The notes beneath the pieces were generated by a model. That model had not been told where the DNA came from. It saw nothing but the letters and a program-made list of their open reading frames with translations, and ran no database searches. A stretch of DNA of 64,000 nucleotides from JADLCB01 sp964398315 (lineage in GTDB: Bacteria; Planctomycetota; Phycisphaerae; Tepidisphaerales; Tepidisphaeraceae). The DNA lies in NCBI GenBank assembly GCA_964398315.1, contig CAYNMV010000002.1:1-64000 (forward strand), in the 5' to 3' direction. Every line of letters begins with the position of its first letter. Position 1 is the stretch's first letter. Positions 57,135 to 64,000 of this stretch are shown one piece after another. Made by a program: the position numbers and the translations under genes.

Positions 57135-59669
57135 CTAGGCCGCATGGAGCCGTGCTGCGGCGACGGCCAGTTGCCCCAGGGCAATGCCGCCATCATTCGG
57201 CGGGGCCAGGCGCGGCATCAGCACGCGCATGCCTGCCCGCTCCAGTCGCCGGCACAGCGCGGCGACCAGCCGGGCGTTGCACATCGATCCGCCGGAGAGG
57301 ACAACCTGAGTCACTCCGGTGCTGCGCGCCGCGCGCTCGGCCGCGAGCGCCCAAATCGCCGCCAGCGCCTCGTGAAACAGCGCAGCCAGCAGGGGCACCG
57401 GCGTACCGCGCTGGCGCTCGGCCAGCAGTTGGCGAATCAGCGGCGACACATCGAGCTGATCATCCGCGCCCGCCGCTTCCGCGACGGCAATCCCCGCCGC
57501 AATCTCCTTCTCCCGCTCCCAATCGCCCGCGGCCTCGGCGGCAGCGGACTCCAGCGCCATCGGCGCTTCGGCATCAAAACGGTTCTCCCGGCACAGCCCC
57601 AGCAGCGCAGCCACCGCATCAAACACCCGTCCTGTAGAAGAACTGGCCACGCAGCCGGTGTTGGCACGAATCATCTCCGCCACGAACCTGCGCAGCGGCT
57701 GATCCGCCAGCAGGTATGCGGCGGGATGATCGGCGAAACCTTCGCCATAAACGTTGAACAGCAGCGCCAGGGCACTGCGCCAGGGCTGACGCGCGGCGGC
57801 ATCCCCGCCGGGCAAACGCAGTGGACGCAGGTGCGCCAGCCGCCGGAACTGCGCTGCATCCACCAGCAGCAGTTCGCCGCCCCAGATCGTTCCATCCGGC
57901 CCATACCCGGTGCCATCACAGACAATCGCCAGCGCCCGTCCGGCCATGCCATGCTCAGCGAGCACCGCCGCGGCGTGGGCGTGATGGTGCTGCACCGCGA
58001 TGAGCGGCACCTGCCAGCGCTCGGCCAGTGCGCGGGCGTGGCGGGTACTCAGGTACATCGGGTGCAGGTCGTGCGCCACCCATGCCGGCTGCACCTCGAA
58101 CAACCTCAGCAGATCATCGATGGCGCGGATGAACTGGCGGTAGGTGGCGGTGTGGGTCAGATCGCCCAGGTGCTGGGAGAGAATCGCCTCACCGCCGCGC
58201 AGCACCCCAACGGTGTTTTTCAGCTCCGCGCCCAGCGCCAGGCCGGGGGAGCCATCGTGCATGGTGCGCAGCCGTGATGTGTTGAGCGTTGTGCGCTGGG
58301 CGCATGCCTTAAGCGCTGGCCCTGGCAGTGCTTCAGCGGCTTCGGCCAGCGCCGGGCGGGGCTCTTCCCCGCCGGCGCTGCTATTGGCCCGTTGCCCGGC
58401 CGATGCGCCATCTCCTCCTCCTAAGGCAATGGCGGCTGGCACATAGCCACGGGCACGGCGAATGAGAATCGGCTCATCGCCGGTATCAACCAGGACCGAA
58501 TCATCCACCGGGCGCTGGATGGGGCGATCATGCCGCAGGATCGCATCACACAAGCAACCCAGTTCGGCTATCGCATCCGCATCGCGGTAGAGGATTGGTC
58601 GATCTCCATCGTTGGCGCTGGTCATCACCAGCGGCGGAGCATCGGCACCCATCGCATCAAACAGCAGATGATGCAGCGGCGTGTAGGCGAGCATGACCCC
58701 CAGTCGGTGCGACCCCGGCGCAACCCCGGGAGCTACTGCCGCTTCGGCCCGGCGACTGCCCAGCACCACCGGTGCCCGGGGCCCGGCCAGTTCCCGCCGG
58801 GCAGGATCGCTTAATACCACCAGGCGCTCGGCCTGCTCCATCGTCGCCACCATCAGTGCCAGCGGCTTGGCCGGGCGGTGCTTGAGCGCACGCAGCCGCG
58901 CTACCGCAGCCGCATCATCCGCCCGCAGCGCCAGGTGATAGCCGCCGATACCCTTGATGGCGATGATCCGGCCGGCCAGCAGGTCGCGCGCGGTTTCGCG
59001 GATGGGATCGCCGGGAAGGGGGGCGCCGGTCGGATCCACCCGCTCCAGGCGCGGGCCGCAGGCGTGGCAGGCGGTCGGCTGGGCATGGAAGCGGCGATCC
59101 AGCGGATTCCCATATTCGTGCTGACAGGCGGGGCAGAGGGCGAACGCGGCCATGGTTGTATTCGCCCGGTCGTAGGGAATGCCGCGCACGATGCTGTACC
59201 GCGGCCCGCAGGCGGTGCAGTTGGTCAGGGCATAGCCAAATCGCCGGAAATCAGCCGGATTGCGCACATCGGCCAGGCAGGCCGGGCAAATGGCGGCATC
59301 GGGTGTTATGGCGGCGGTGGGAGGCGTGGTGCAGGTGCTGGTGCCGATCACAAAACCGGACTCATCCGGCACAGGGGCCGCGCGCTCACGCCGCAGGTCG
59401 CTGATGACAGCCAGTGCCGGGCACTGGTCGCGCAGGCCCTGCTCGAACCGGCACAACTGTTCGGTTTCCCCCTGAGCCTCGATCCAGACGCCATCTGCCC
59501 CGTTTCGGACCCAGCCGGTCAGGTTGAGCTCGCTTGCAAGGCGATAGACGAACGGGCGAAACCCCACGCCCTGTACCTGGCCGCTGACCCGCCAGCGAAA
59601 ACGAACGCGCACCGGGGGCCGGCCAAATGGCGCTTCCTTCTCCACCAGGATGGTATGACCTGCGGCCAT
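57135..59669 (-). CDS. hypF: Carbamoyltransferase HypF
   Basis: 844 residues from ATG 59669; the open frame extends 82 codons further without homology. It makes the carbamoyl group that HypE turns into cyanide. Domains in order: acylphosphatase (about 25-110; VSGQVQGVGFRPFVYRL), paired CxxC zinc fingers (about 125-200; CPACLADV, NCTACGPRYS, CPACQHEYG, CHACGPR), YrdC-like (about 215-410; KGIGGYHLALRA) and Kae1-like (about 475-844; VQHHHAHAAAVLAEH, CDGTGYGPDG). Between the last two lies an insertion of about 55 residues that coincides with nested DNA palindromes. It is the first gene of the hydrogenase unit. Confidence 0.95.
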   Translation of the reverse strand: MAAGHTILVEKEAPFGRPPVRVRFRWRVSGQVQGVGFRPFVYRLASELNLTGWVRNGADGVWIEAQGETEQLCRFEQGLRDQCPALAVISDLRRERAAPVPDESGFVIGTSTCTTPPTAAITPDAAICPACLADVRNPADFRRFGYALTNCTACGPRYSIVRGIPYDRANTTMAAFALCPACQHEYGNPLDRRFHAQPTACHACGPRLERVDPTGAPLPGDPIRETARDLLAGRIIAIKGIGGYHLALRADDAAAVARLRALKHRPAKPLALMVATMEQAERLVVLSDPARRELAGPRAPVVLGSRRAEAAVAPGVAPGSHRLGVMLAYTPLHHLLFDAMGADAPPLVMTSANDGDRPILYRDADAIAELGCLCDAILRHDRPIQRPVDDSVLVDTGDEPILIRRARGYVPAAIALGGGDGASAGQRANSSAGGEEPRPALAEAAEALPGPALKACAQRTTLNTSRLRTMHDGSPGLALGAELKNTVGVLRGGEAILSQHLGDLTHTATYRQFIRAIDDLLRLFEVQPAWVAHDLHPMYLSTRHARALAERWQVPLIAVQHHHAHAAAVLAEHGMAGRALAIVCDGTGYGPDGTIWGGELLLVDAAQFRRLAHLRPLRLPGGDAAARQPWRSALALLFNVYGEGFADHPAAYLLADQPLRRFVAEMIRANTGCVASSSTGRVFDAVAALLGLCRENRFDAEAPMALESAAAEAAGDWEREKEIAAGIAVAEAAGADDQLDVSPLIRQLLAERQRGTPVPLLAALFHEALAAIWALAAERAARSTGVTQVVLSGGSMCNARLVAALCRRLERAGMRVLMPRLAPPNDGGIALGQLAVAAARLHAA
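58313..58379. repeat. Nested GC-rich palindromes inside hypF
   Basis: GCGCTGGCC (58313-58321) is mirrored by GGCCAGCGC (58344-58352). The second arm is reused in a larger hairpin, 58348-58361 with 58367-58379 (one bulge, 5-base loop). The DNA encodes part of the family-atypical linker near residues 430-453 of HypF. Confidence 0.55.
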
Positions 59670-59702
59670 CGGATCCCTGCGTGAATCGGACGTGCTTATC
59701 CT

Positions 59703-59733
59703 ATTATGAAGCGGTGCGCCCCTCTTATGCCAA
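59703..59733 (-). promoter_or_regulatory. Possible promoter of the hydrogenase operon
   Basis: Minus-strand TTGGCA (59733-59728), a 19-base spacer and CATAAT (59708-59703) lie about 33 bases before the hypF ATG; AGGGAT just before the ATG can serve as ribosome-binding site. The spacer is longer than ideal. A small CCGCG hairpin followed by TTTTT on the same strand (59754-59735) lies just upstream and could insulate it. Confidence 0.35.
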
Positions 59734-59882
59734 GAAAAACCGCGTTTTGCGCGGGCGTGCGGACATAACCGGACGCGCCAGGTGAGCGAGCGGCCGTCCT
59801 GCGGGAAGAATGTGGCAACAGGCTGGTTCAGTCGATCCCGCATCCTGCCGATGCTGAACAGGGTTGTATTGGAGGCTTGTGC

Positions 59883-60317
59883 ATGTCCAATCATGATGAA
59901 CAGCAGGGGATCCATGATGAGATCATGGATCAGCGCGGAGGAGAGGCCGCCGAGCGGCGTCGTGGGGGCGATCGCCGCCAGCGCAGTCGCGAGGAATCGG
60001 GCTATACCGGCCCGGAGCGCCGGCTGGCGAGCATCGATCGCCGCACCGGTCTGGAACGCCGTCGCGGGGCTGGTATCCGCCGCTCAGATGAGCGCAAGAG
60101 CGCTGAGGAAGGCGAGATGAACGCCGAGCAGTTCGAGTTCATCATGGCGGTTGAGACCTATAAAAAGGTCAACCGCAAGATGTACCCCACCTGGACGGAA
60201 ATCCTCGAGGTCGTCCGCCAGCTTGGCTATCGCAAGGTCCAGCCGCGGGAAATCAAGCTGGAAAACGTCCCCGAAGCACCGCTTTACCGCATCGAACCAG
60301 TTGACCAGGCAGCATGA
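59883..60317 (+). CDS. Small Arg-rich protein with a conserved-looking C-terminal domain
   Basis: 144 residues from ATG 59883 (GGAGG 7 bases upstream). Residues 1-75 are highly charged with repeated ERRRGG, DRRQR, GPERRL and IDRRTGLERRR words. Residues 80-144 form a compact domain (EQFEFIMAVETYKKVNRKM, YPTWTEILEVVRQLGYRKV). I cannot name the family. The Arg-rich half suggests nucleic-acid or membrane-surface contact. It is divergent from hypF across about 210 bases and ends at a strong terminator, so it is a unit of its own. Confidence 0.7.
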   Translation: MSNHDEQQGIHDEIMDQRGGEAAERRRGGDRRQRSREESGYTGPERRLASIDRRTGLERRRGAGIRRSDERKSAEEGEMNAEQFEFIMAVETYKKVNRKMYPTWTEILEVVRQLGYRKVQPREIKLENVPEAPLYRIEPVDQAA

Positions 60318-60341
60318 GCGAAGCCATGACGCTCCTTTCGG

Positions 60342-60377
60342 CAAGACCGCGGGCCATCCCCGCGGTCTTGTTGTTTT
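60342..60377 (+). terminator. Rho-independent terminator of the Arg-rich protein gene
   Basis: An 11-12-bp stem (CAAGACCGCGGG 60342-60353 with CCCGCGGTCTTG 60359-60370) and a 5-base loop are followed by TTGTTTT. It starts 25 bases after the stop codon. Confidence 0.88.
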
Positions 60378-60539
60378 GCCCGGATCCGGTGCGTTGCGAC
60401 GACTCATGCTTTTCTGCGCTTGCTCCGCCCCGTCGCGTCTGCGCGTTTTGCCTTCCATCGGGCCTGCGATCACCATTATCGGACGTCGCGGCCACTGGCG
60501 CCGGGGCGATTGCGCCGTGACAGCCTTCCCACCCCGGCT

Positions 60540-60545
60540 CACAAT
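60540..60545 (+). promoter_or_regulatory. -10-like hexamer CACAAT before the DUF6798-type gene
   Basis: CACAAT (60540-60545) lies 6 bases before ATG 60552, with no Shine-Dalgarno. It is weaker than the other cases, since the first base is C. Confidence 0.25.
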
Positions 60546-60551
60546 ACGGCG

Positions 60552-62555
60552 ATGCACCCCGGTCGGCCCCATGCGGCCCATCTCAGCACGCTGCCCGCGC
60601 TGCCTCTGCTGCAGCGAGCCTGGGCACGGCTGCGCTTCGAGGTGCTGCCGGGCACTTTTGCCATCGCCTTCGGTTTGACCCTCACCCTCTGCGTGCGCGG
60701 CTACCAGTTCGGCGGGTCCAACCACAACGTCTACCTGATCGATGCCCTGCACCAGGCCTCCGGCGGGGTGCTGCTGGCCGGTGACTGGTTCACCACCCAG
60801 ACCCTCCAGTATCACGCCGTTTTCGGGCTGATGACCCGGGCGCTGTATCGCATGGGGATCGTCGAGCCGGTGTTCCTTGTCGGGCAGTTGCTGCTGATTT
60901 TCCTGATGCACCTGGCGTGGTTCCGGCTGGTGCTGCGTCTTGGCGGCACGCGCCTGACCTACCTGCTGAGCGTCCTGCTGTTTTTCATCCTGGCCGGCGG
61001 GCTGGGGCTGGGCATGTATGAGTTTATGCAGGACCAGGCCTTCCTGCCGAGCAACATCGCCAACGTGGCGATGTTGTGGGGGCTTTATTTCTGGATCGCG
61101 CGCAAGCCCGGCTGGTCGGGCGTGTGGCTGGGGGTATCGGGGCTGTTCCACCTGAACCATGCCCTGGTCGCCATCGGCCTGTGGGCGGCACTGAACGCCT
61201 GGCGGATGTGGGATACCTGGCGGGCCAGCGACCGGGGCGGCATGGCCGCGCTGCGGCGGACGGTGCAGAGCGCCAATCCGCGCGGCTTCCTCATCGGCTC
61301 GATCATGGTGCTGGGCATCAGCATCGGCAACGTCCTGCTGGCCATGCCGGCGATCCTGGGACAGGAAAAGCCGCTGCCGTTCGACCAGTTCCTGGCCCTG
61401 TACGTCAAACTGCGCCATCCCCACCACTACCACCCGGCCTCCTGGCCGATCGCGCTGTGGGCATGCTTCCTGCTGCCGATTCCCTTCGCCGCCTGGGCAG
61501 CCTGGCGGAAGCTTGGCCCTTCTTCCGCAGCGCGGGGTTTCAACCCCGGCGAGCCGGCCGCGCGCGCCGAGGGTCTGTCTCACCCGGCCGGCAGCACTGA
61601 TCCCGAAGACACCGATCGACGGCTCGGCTTTACCGAGGCGTACGCCTGGCAGCAGGCGATGCGCATTTTCGTGCTCTTCAGCCTCCTGCTGATTGTGTCA
61701 CTGATCGGCGCAGGGATCTGGTATGTCAGCGAAGCACTGGTCAAGCTCAGCCTGCATCGCTTTTCCATTTACGTGAAGCTGCTGTCATGCATTGGCACGG
61801 CATGGCTGGTCTACAACGCCGGGATCTGGGATCGCCGGCATGTGCGCTCGGTCCTGGTAGCACTGCCGATCCTGCTCGGCGGCACCGTCGTGGCGCTGCT
61901 GCTGAGCGGCCACACCGGCTGGAAGCTGGTTGACTGGCTGGCTTCATTTGTCTGGCGGCATCGCGGGGTGGCGGGGCTGGCGGTGATTTTGTGCGCGGTG
62001 CTGGCCGTTTACGAGATGATCTATGCCCGCCCCTGGAAACGCTGGCGGCATGATCTGCTGCACGCGGCAGGGATCATCAGCATGGCGGCGGTGCTCTTAT
62101 TTGCCTGGGGCAAGTGGTTGCAGGTGCGCGTGCTGCCGGAGGATGAGGCGGTCTACCTGGATCTGTGCCGATGGGTGCAGCGCAACACGCCGGTTGACAG
62201 CCTGTTTCTCGTGCCGCCGCAGGAGCAGAGCTTCCGCCTGCATGCCCGCCGGGCGATCGTGGTCAACTTCAAGGGTGTGCCGCAACTCAACGGCGAGCTG
62301 GTTGAATGGCGCGATCGCCTGCAGGAAGTACTGGCACTGGATGACCTGACCCGAGTCCAGGGCCGCAACCTCTACGACACACTGGACCGAATCGGCCAGC
62401 GTTACCGCGATCTCCCGGCTGATCATCTGCTGGCGGTTGCCCGCCGGCGTGGAGCGGACTACCTCATCACCGAGCGCCCGCTGGAGGGAATGGGGCCGGT
62501 ATATGCGGTTGAATCACCGGCCACTTCGTATTACCTGTATCATTTGTCCGACTGA
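60552..62555 (+). CDS. Polytopic membrane protein, DUF6798-like
   Basis: 667 residues from ATG 60552; the open frame upstream (from 60420) runs back towards the preceding terminator and is not used. About 12 membrane segments are followed by a soluble C-terminal part (about 530-667) with QRNTPVDSLFLVPPQEQSFR, as in multi-pass proteins of the DUF6798 and glycosyltransferase-C-like kind. Residues about 321-353 form an atypical hydrophilic insertion (SSAARGFNPGEPAARAEG) whose DNA is palindrome-rich. The function is unknown; sugar or polymer export is possible. Confidence 0.75.
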   Translation: MHPGRPHAAHLSTLPALPLLQRAWARLRFEVLPGTFAIAFGLTLTLCVRGYQFGGSNHNVYLIDALHQASGGVLLAGDWFTTQTLQYHAVFGLMTRALYRMGIVEPVFLVGQLLLIFLMHLAWFRLVLRLGGTRLTYLLSVLLFFILAGGLGLGMYEFMQDQAFLPSNIANVAMLWGLYFWIARKPGWSGVWLGVSGLFHLNHALVAIGLWAALNAWRMWDTWRASDRGGMAALRRTVQSANPRGFLIGSIMVLGISIGNVLLAMPAILGQEKPLPFDQFLALYVKLRHPHHYHPASWPIALWACFLLPIPFAAWAAWRKLGPSSAARGFNPGEPAARAEGLSHPAGSTDPEDTDRRLGFTEAYAWQQAMRIFVLFSLLLIVSLIGAGIWYVSEALVKLSLHRFSIYVKLLSCIGTAWLVYNAGIWDRRHVRSVLVALPILLGGTVVALLLSGHTGWKLVDWLASFVWRHRGVAGLAVILCAVLAVYEMIYARPWKRWRHDLLHAAGIISMAAVLLFAWGKWLQVRVLPEDEAVYLDLCRWVQRNTPVDSLFLVPPQEQSFRLHARRAIVVNFKGVPQLNGELVEWRDRLQEVLALDDLTRVQGRNLYDTLDRIGQRYRDLPADHLLAVARRRGADYLITERPLEGMGPVYAVESPATSYYLYHLSD

Positions 62556-62697
62556 ACTCACACTGCCGCTCATCGCGGGCTGGAGCGGATTGCGGGGCTG
62601 GATTGCGGGCGGATGCACACCGTCTTTCGCGGCATGGGTTTGCCCTGATCTGCAAACCGCGCTGGCAGCCGGCGGTGCCAGGGAAGGAGATGGAACG

Positions 62698-62904
62698 ATG
62701 GAGGCACGTCAGATTCACCCGCTGGTCCTGCGCGAACTGAACCTGCGTATCGGTGAGGCGATGGCCGAGTACGTGGCCCGCCAGGTGGCCAATGCGGAAG
62801 AAGATCGGCCCATCCCCATCATCGGCGGCGATGCCCGCACCGGTGTCCCGATGCGCAAGCTCCTCGACCCCCGCATCCTGCGCGGCCCTGCCACGGCTCC
62901 CTGA
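62698..62904 (+). CDS. 68-residue hypothetical protein
   Basis: ATG 62698 follows AAGGAG at 8 bases, one of the best ribosome-binding sites in the window, so I call this gene although it is small. The product (MEARQIHPLVLRELNLRIGE, then AEYVARQVANAEEDRPIPI, ending DPRILRGPATAP) has an amphipathic N-terminal helix and no cysteines or membrane segment. The open frame extends upstream to 62437, but that part overlaps the previous gene. The family is not recognised. Confidence 0.6.
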   Translation: MEARQIHPLVLRELNLRIGEAMAEYVARQVANAEEDRPIPIIGGDARTGVPMRKLLDPRILRGPATAP

Positions 62905-63009
62905 TCCACCCACTTTTCCTGATCCACTACCGGAGCAAAAATCGGGTCCGCTTTCAACTGCGGCACTGATGCTTCATAGGATGAGGCCGCCGCACGCGCA
63001 GGGGGTCAG

Positions 63010-64000
63010 TCAATTGCTGACGGCCTGGAGTGCGGGCAGGTAGTCGAGGATGGCATCAACGTGGCGGGCTGTGGCCCCTTGCTGGGTGCGGACAACCTGC
63101 TGGGCACGGCGGCCAAGATCAGCCCGGGCGGCCTCATCGCTGAGGAGCCGATCGACAGCGCGGTACAGGTCATCGGGCGTGGTCACTTCCACGATCGCAT
63201 CGGCTGCGCGGAACTGGGCCATCGCATCGGCAAAGTTATGGGTGAAGGGGCCAACGAGGGTGGGCCTGGCCAGGGCGGCCGGCTCGATCATATCGCTGCC
63301 GTGCTGGCGATGGCCCAGGTCCACCAGCGAACGGCCGACGAGGACGATGGTCGCCAGGGAGTAGAACGTGCGCAATTCGCCCATGGTGTCGCCGAGGATG
63401 ATGGGCGCCGTGGCTGGCGACTGAGGGCTGGCGGCCCCTTCGCTGCCCTGTTGCGCCTGCGAACGGCGGATGCAGGCAAAGCCGTAGTCCGCGATCAGCC
63501 GGGCGACTTCATCGAATCGCTCGGGATGGCGGGGAATAATCGCCAGGCGCAGCGTTGGGTGCGCTTCAAGCAACCGGCGATACACATCGAGCACGATCGC
63601 CTCCTCACCCGGGCCGGTGGAGCCGCAGACCCAGATCGGCTCGCGCCCGGGATCCAGCCCGACAGCGGCGGCAAGCTGCTCATCGCCCTCGATGCGGTCG
63701 GCCAGGGTGGCGGTGTCGAACTTCATCGTGCCGGTGACACGGATGCTGCTGGGCTCAGCGCCCAGCCCGGCAAAGGCCTCGGCGAAACGCTGATCCTGCA
63801 CACACAGCAGCGCCAGGTTCCGCAGCATCGCCCGCGTCAGCAGACCGCCGCGGCGATAATTGCGGAGGCTTCCCGGCGTGATACGGCCATTAACCAGCAG
63901 TACCGGGATGCCGCGCCGGCGACACTGGCGGAGGAAATTCGGCCACAACTCCAGCTCGATCAGCACCACCACGCTCGGCTTTAGTCCATCCAGCACGCGG
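63010..64000 (-). CDS. waaA: 3-deoxy-D-manno-octulosonic acid transferase (5' truncated)
   Basis: At least 330 residues; the N-terminus lies beyond the window edge. A GT30-type enzyme that adds Kdo to lipid IVA at the inner membrane, implying an LPS-type outer membrane. Visible signatures: ELELWPNFLRQCRRRGIPV, NGRITPGSLRNY, VTGTMKFD, PRHPERFDEV, GDTMGELRTFYS and FTHNFADAM. The usual GSTHEGEE loop reads GSTGPGEE here. A short Gln/Ser/Ala-rich insertion (QAQQGSEGAASPQSPATAP) lies near the middle. The end at 63010 converges with the 68-residue gene over 105 bases. Confidence 0.92.
   Translation of the reverse strand, partial: RVLDGLKPSVVVLIELELWPNFLRQCRRRGIPVLLVNGRITPGSLRNYRRGGLLTRAMLRNLALLCVQDQRFAEAFAGLGAEPSSIRVTGTMKFDTATLADRIEGDEQLAAAVGLDPGREPIWVCGSTGPGEEAIVLDVYRRLLEAHPTLRLAIIPRHPERFDEVARLIADYGFACIRRSQAQQGSEGAASPQSPATAPIILGDTMGELRTFYSLATIVLVGRSLVDLGHRQHGSDMIEPAALARPTLVGPFTHNFADAMAQFRAADAIVEVTTPDDLYRAVDRLLSDEAARADLGRRAQQVVRTQQGATARHVDAILDYLPALQAVSN

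Noticed and set aside
1..64000. tRNA, rRNA, CRISPR, insertion sequence or prophage genes
   Set aside because: I looked for these while reading and found no cloverleaf, direct-repeat array, transposase or phage structural gene. A covariance and HMM search would be needed to exclude small RNAs.

Overview
The window reads as a high-GC chromosomal segment of a Gram-negative-type bacterium, most likely a planctomycete of the Phycisphaerae or a close relative. The pointers are very large membrane proteins of planctomycete style (a von Willebrand A protein with a class I amidotransferase-like region, a DUF4175-like protein, zinc-ribbon membrane proteins), several MotA/ExbB/ExbD-type genes, a Kdo transferase, and start codons that often lack a Shine-Dalgarno. 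The lineage is an inference from gene content. No rRNA, tRNA, CRISPR array, insertion sequence or prophage was seen.

Layout. (1) 1-1433: the last codons of parB, three perfect parS sites and a membrane protein with an N-terminal helix-turn-helix. (2) 1877-16296: mostly housekeeping genes: ferredoxin-NADP reductase, SMP-30 lactonase, a GntR-type regulator, metH, guaB, a membrane protein, a GH-A clan glycosidase, a YkgJ-type cysteine-cluster protein, prmC and a PlsC-type acyltransferase. (3) 16430-23028 (minus): a five-gene energy-transduction locus: a vWA protein with a TonB-like SxxxH membrane anchor, exbB, two exbD genes and a secreted TPR protein. (4) 23571-30850: treY, a SulP transporter, a zinc-ribbon membrane protein and a lipoprotein. 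(5) 31036-40703 (plus): an M48 protease, a vWA membrane protein, a DUF4175-like protein and an alpha-toroid protein. (6) 40777-46919: hrpB, a TspO-like protein, a 2-hydroxyacid dehydrogenase and trpB2. (7) 46889-59669 (minus): about 12.8 kb holding a complete NAD-linked [NiFe] hydrogenase module, hypF-hypC-hypD-hypE-nickel permease-hoxE-hoxF-hoxU-hoxY-hoxH-protease-hypA-hypB. (8) 59883-64000: a small Arg-rich protein, a DUF6798-type membrane protein, a 68-residue protein and a 5'-truncated waaA.

How the parts work together. The hydrogenase module is self-sufficient on paper: nickel uptake, all six Hyp factors, a dedicated endopeptidase and the five HoxEFUYH subunits, tied by 4-base start/stop overlaps. 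The Exb locus encodes a proton channel with a TonB-like partner that carries a vWA domain instead of a TonB C-terminal domain. The parS cluster suggests that the left end lies close to the chromosomal origin.

Two patterns cut across the window. Many genes have a -10-like hexamer 6-9 bases before the start codon and no Shine-Dalgarno, which suggests common leaderless transcription. Several gene ends carry hairpins whose arms are variants of the same GAAGGCTGAAAGG word.
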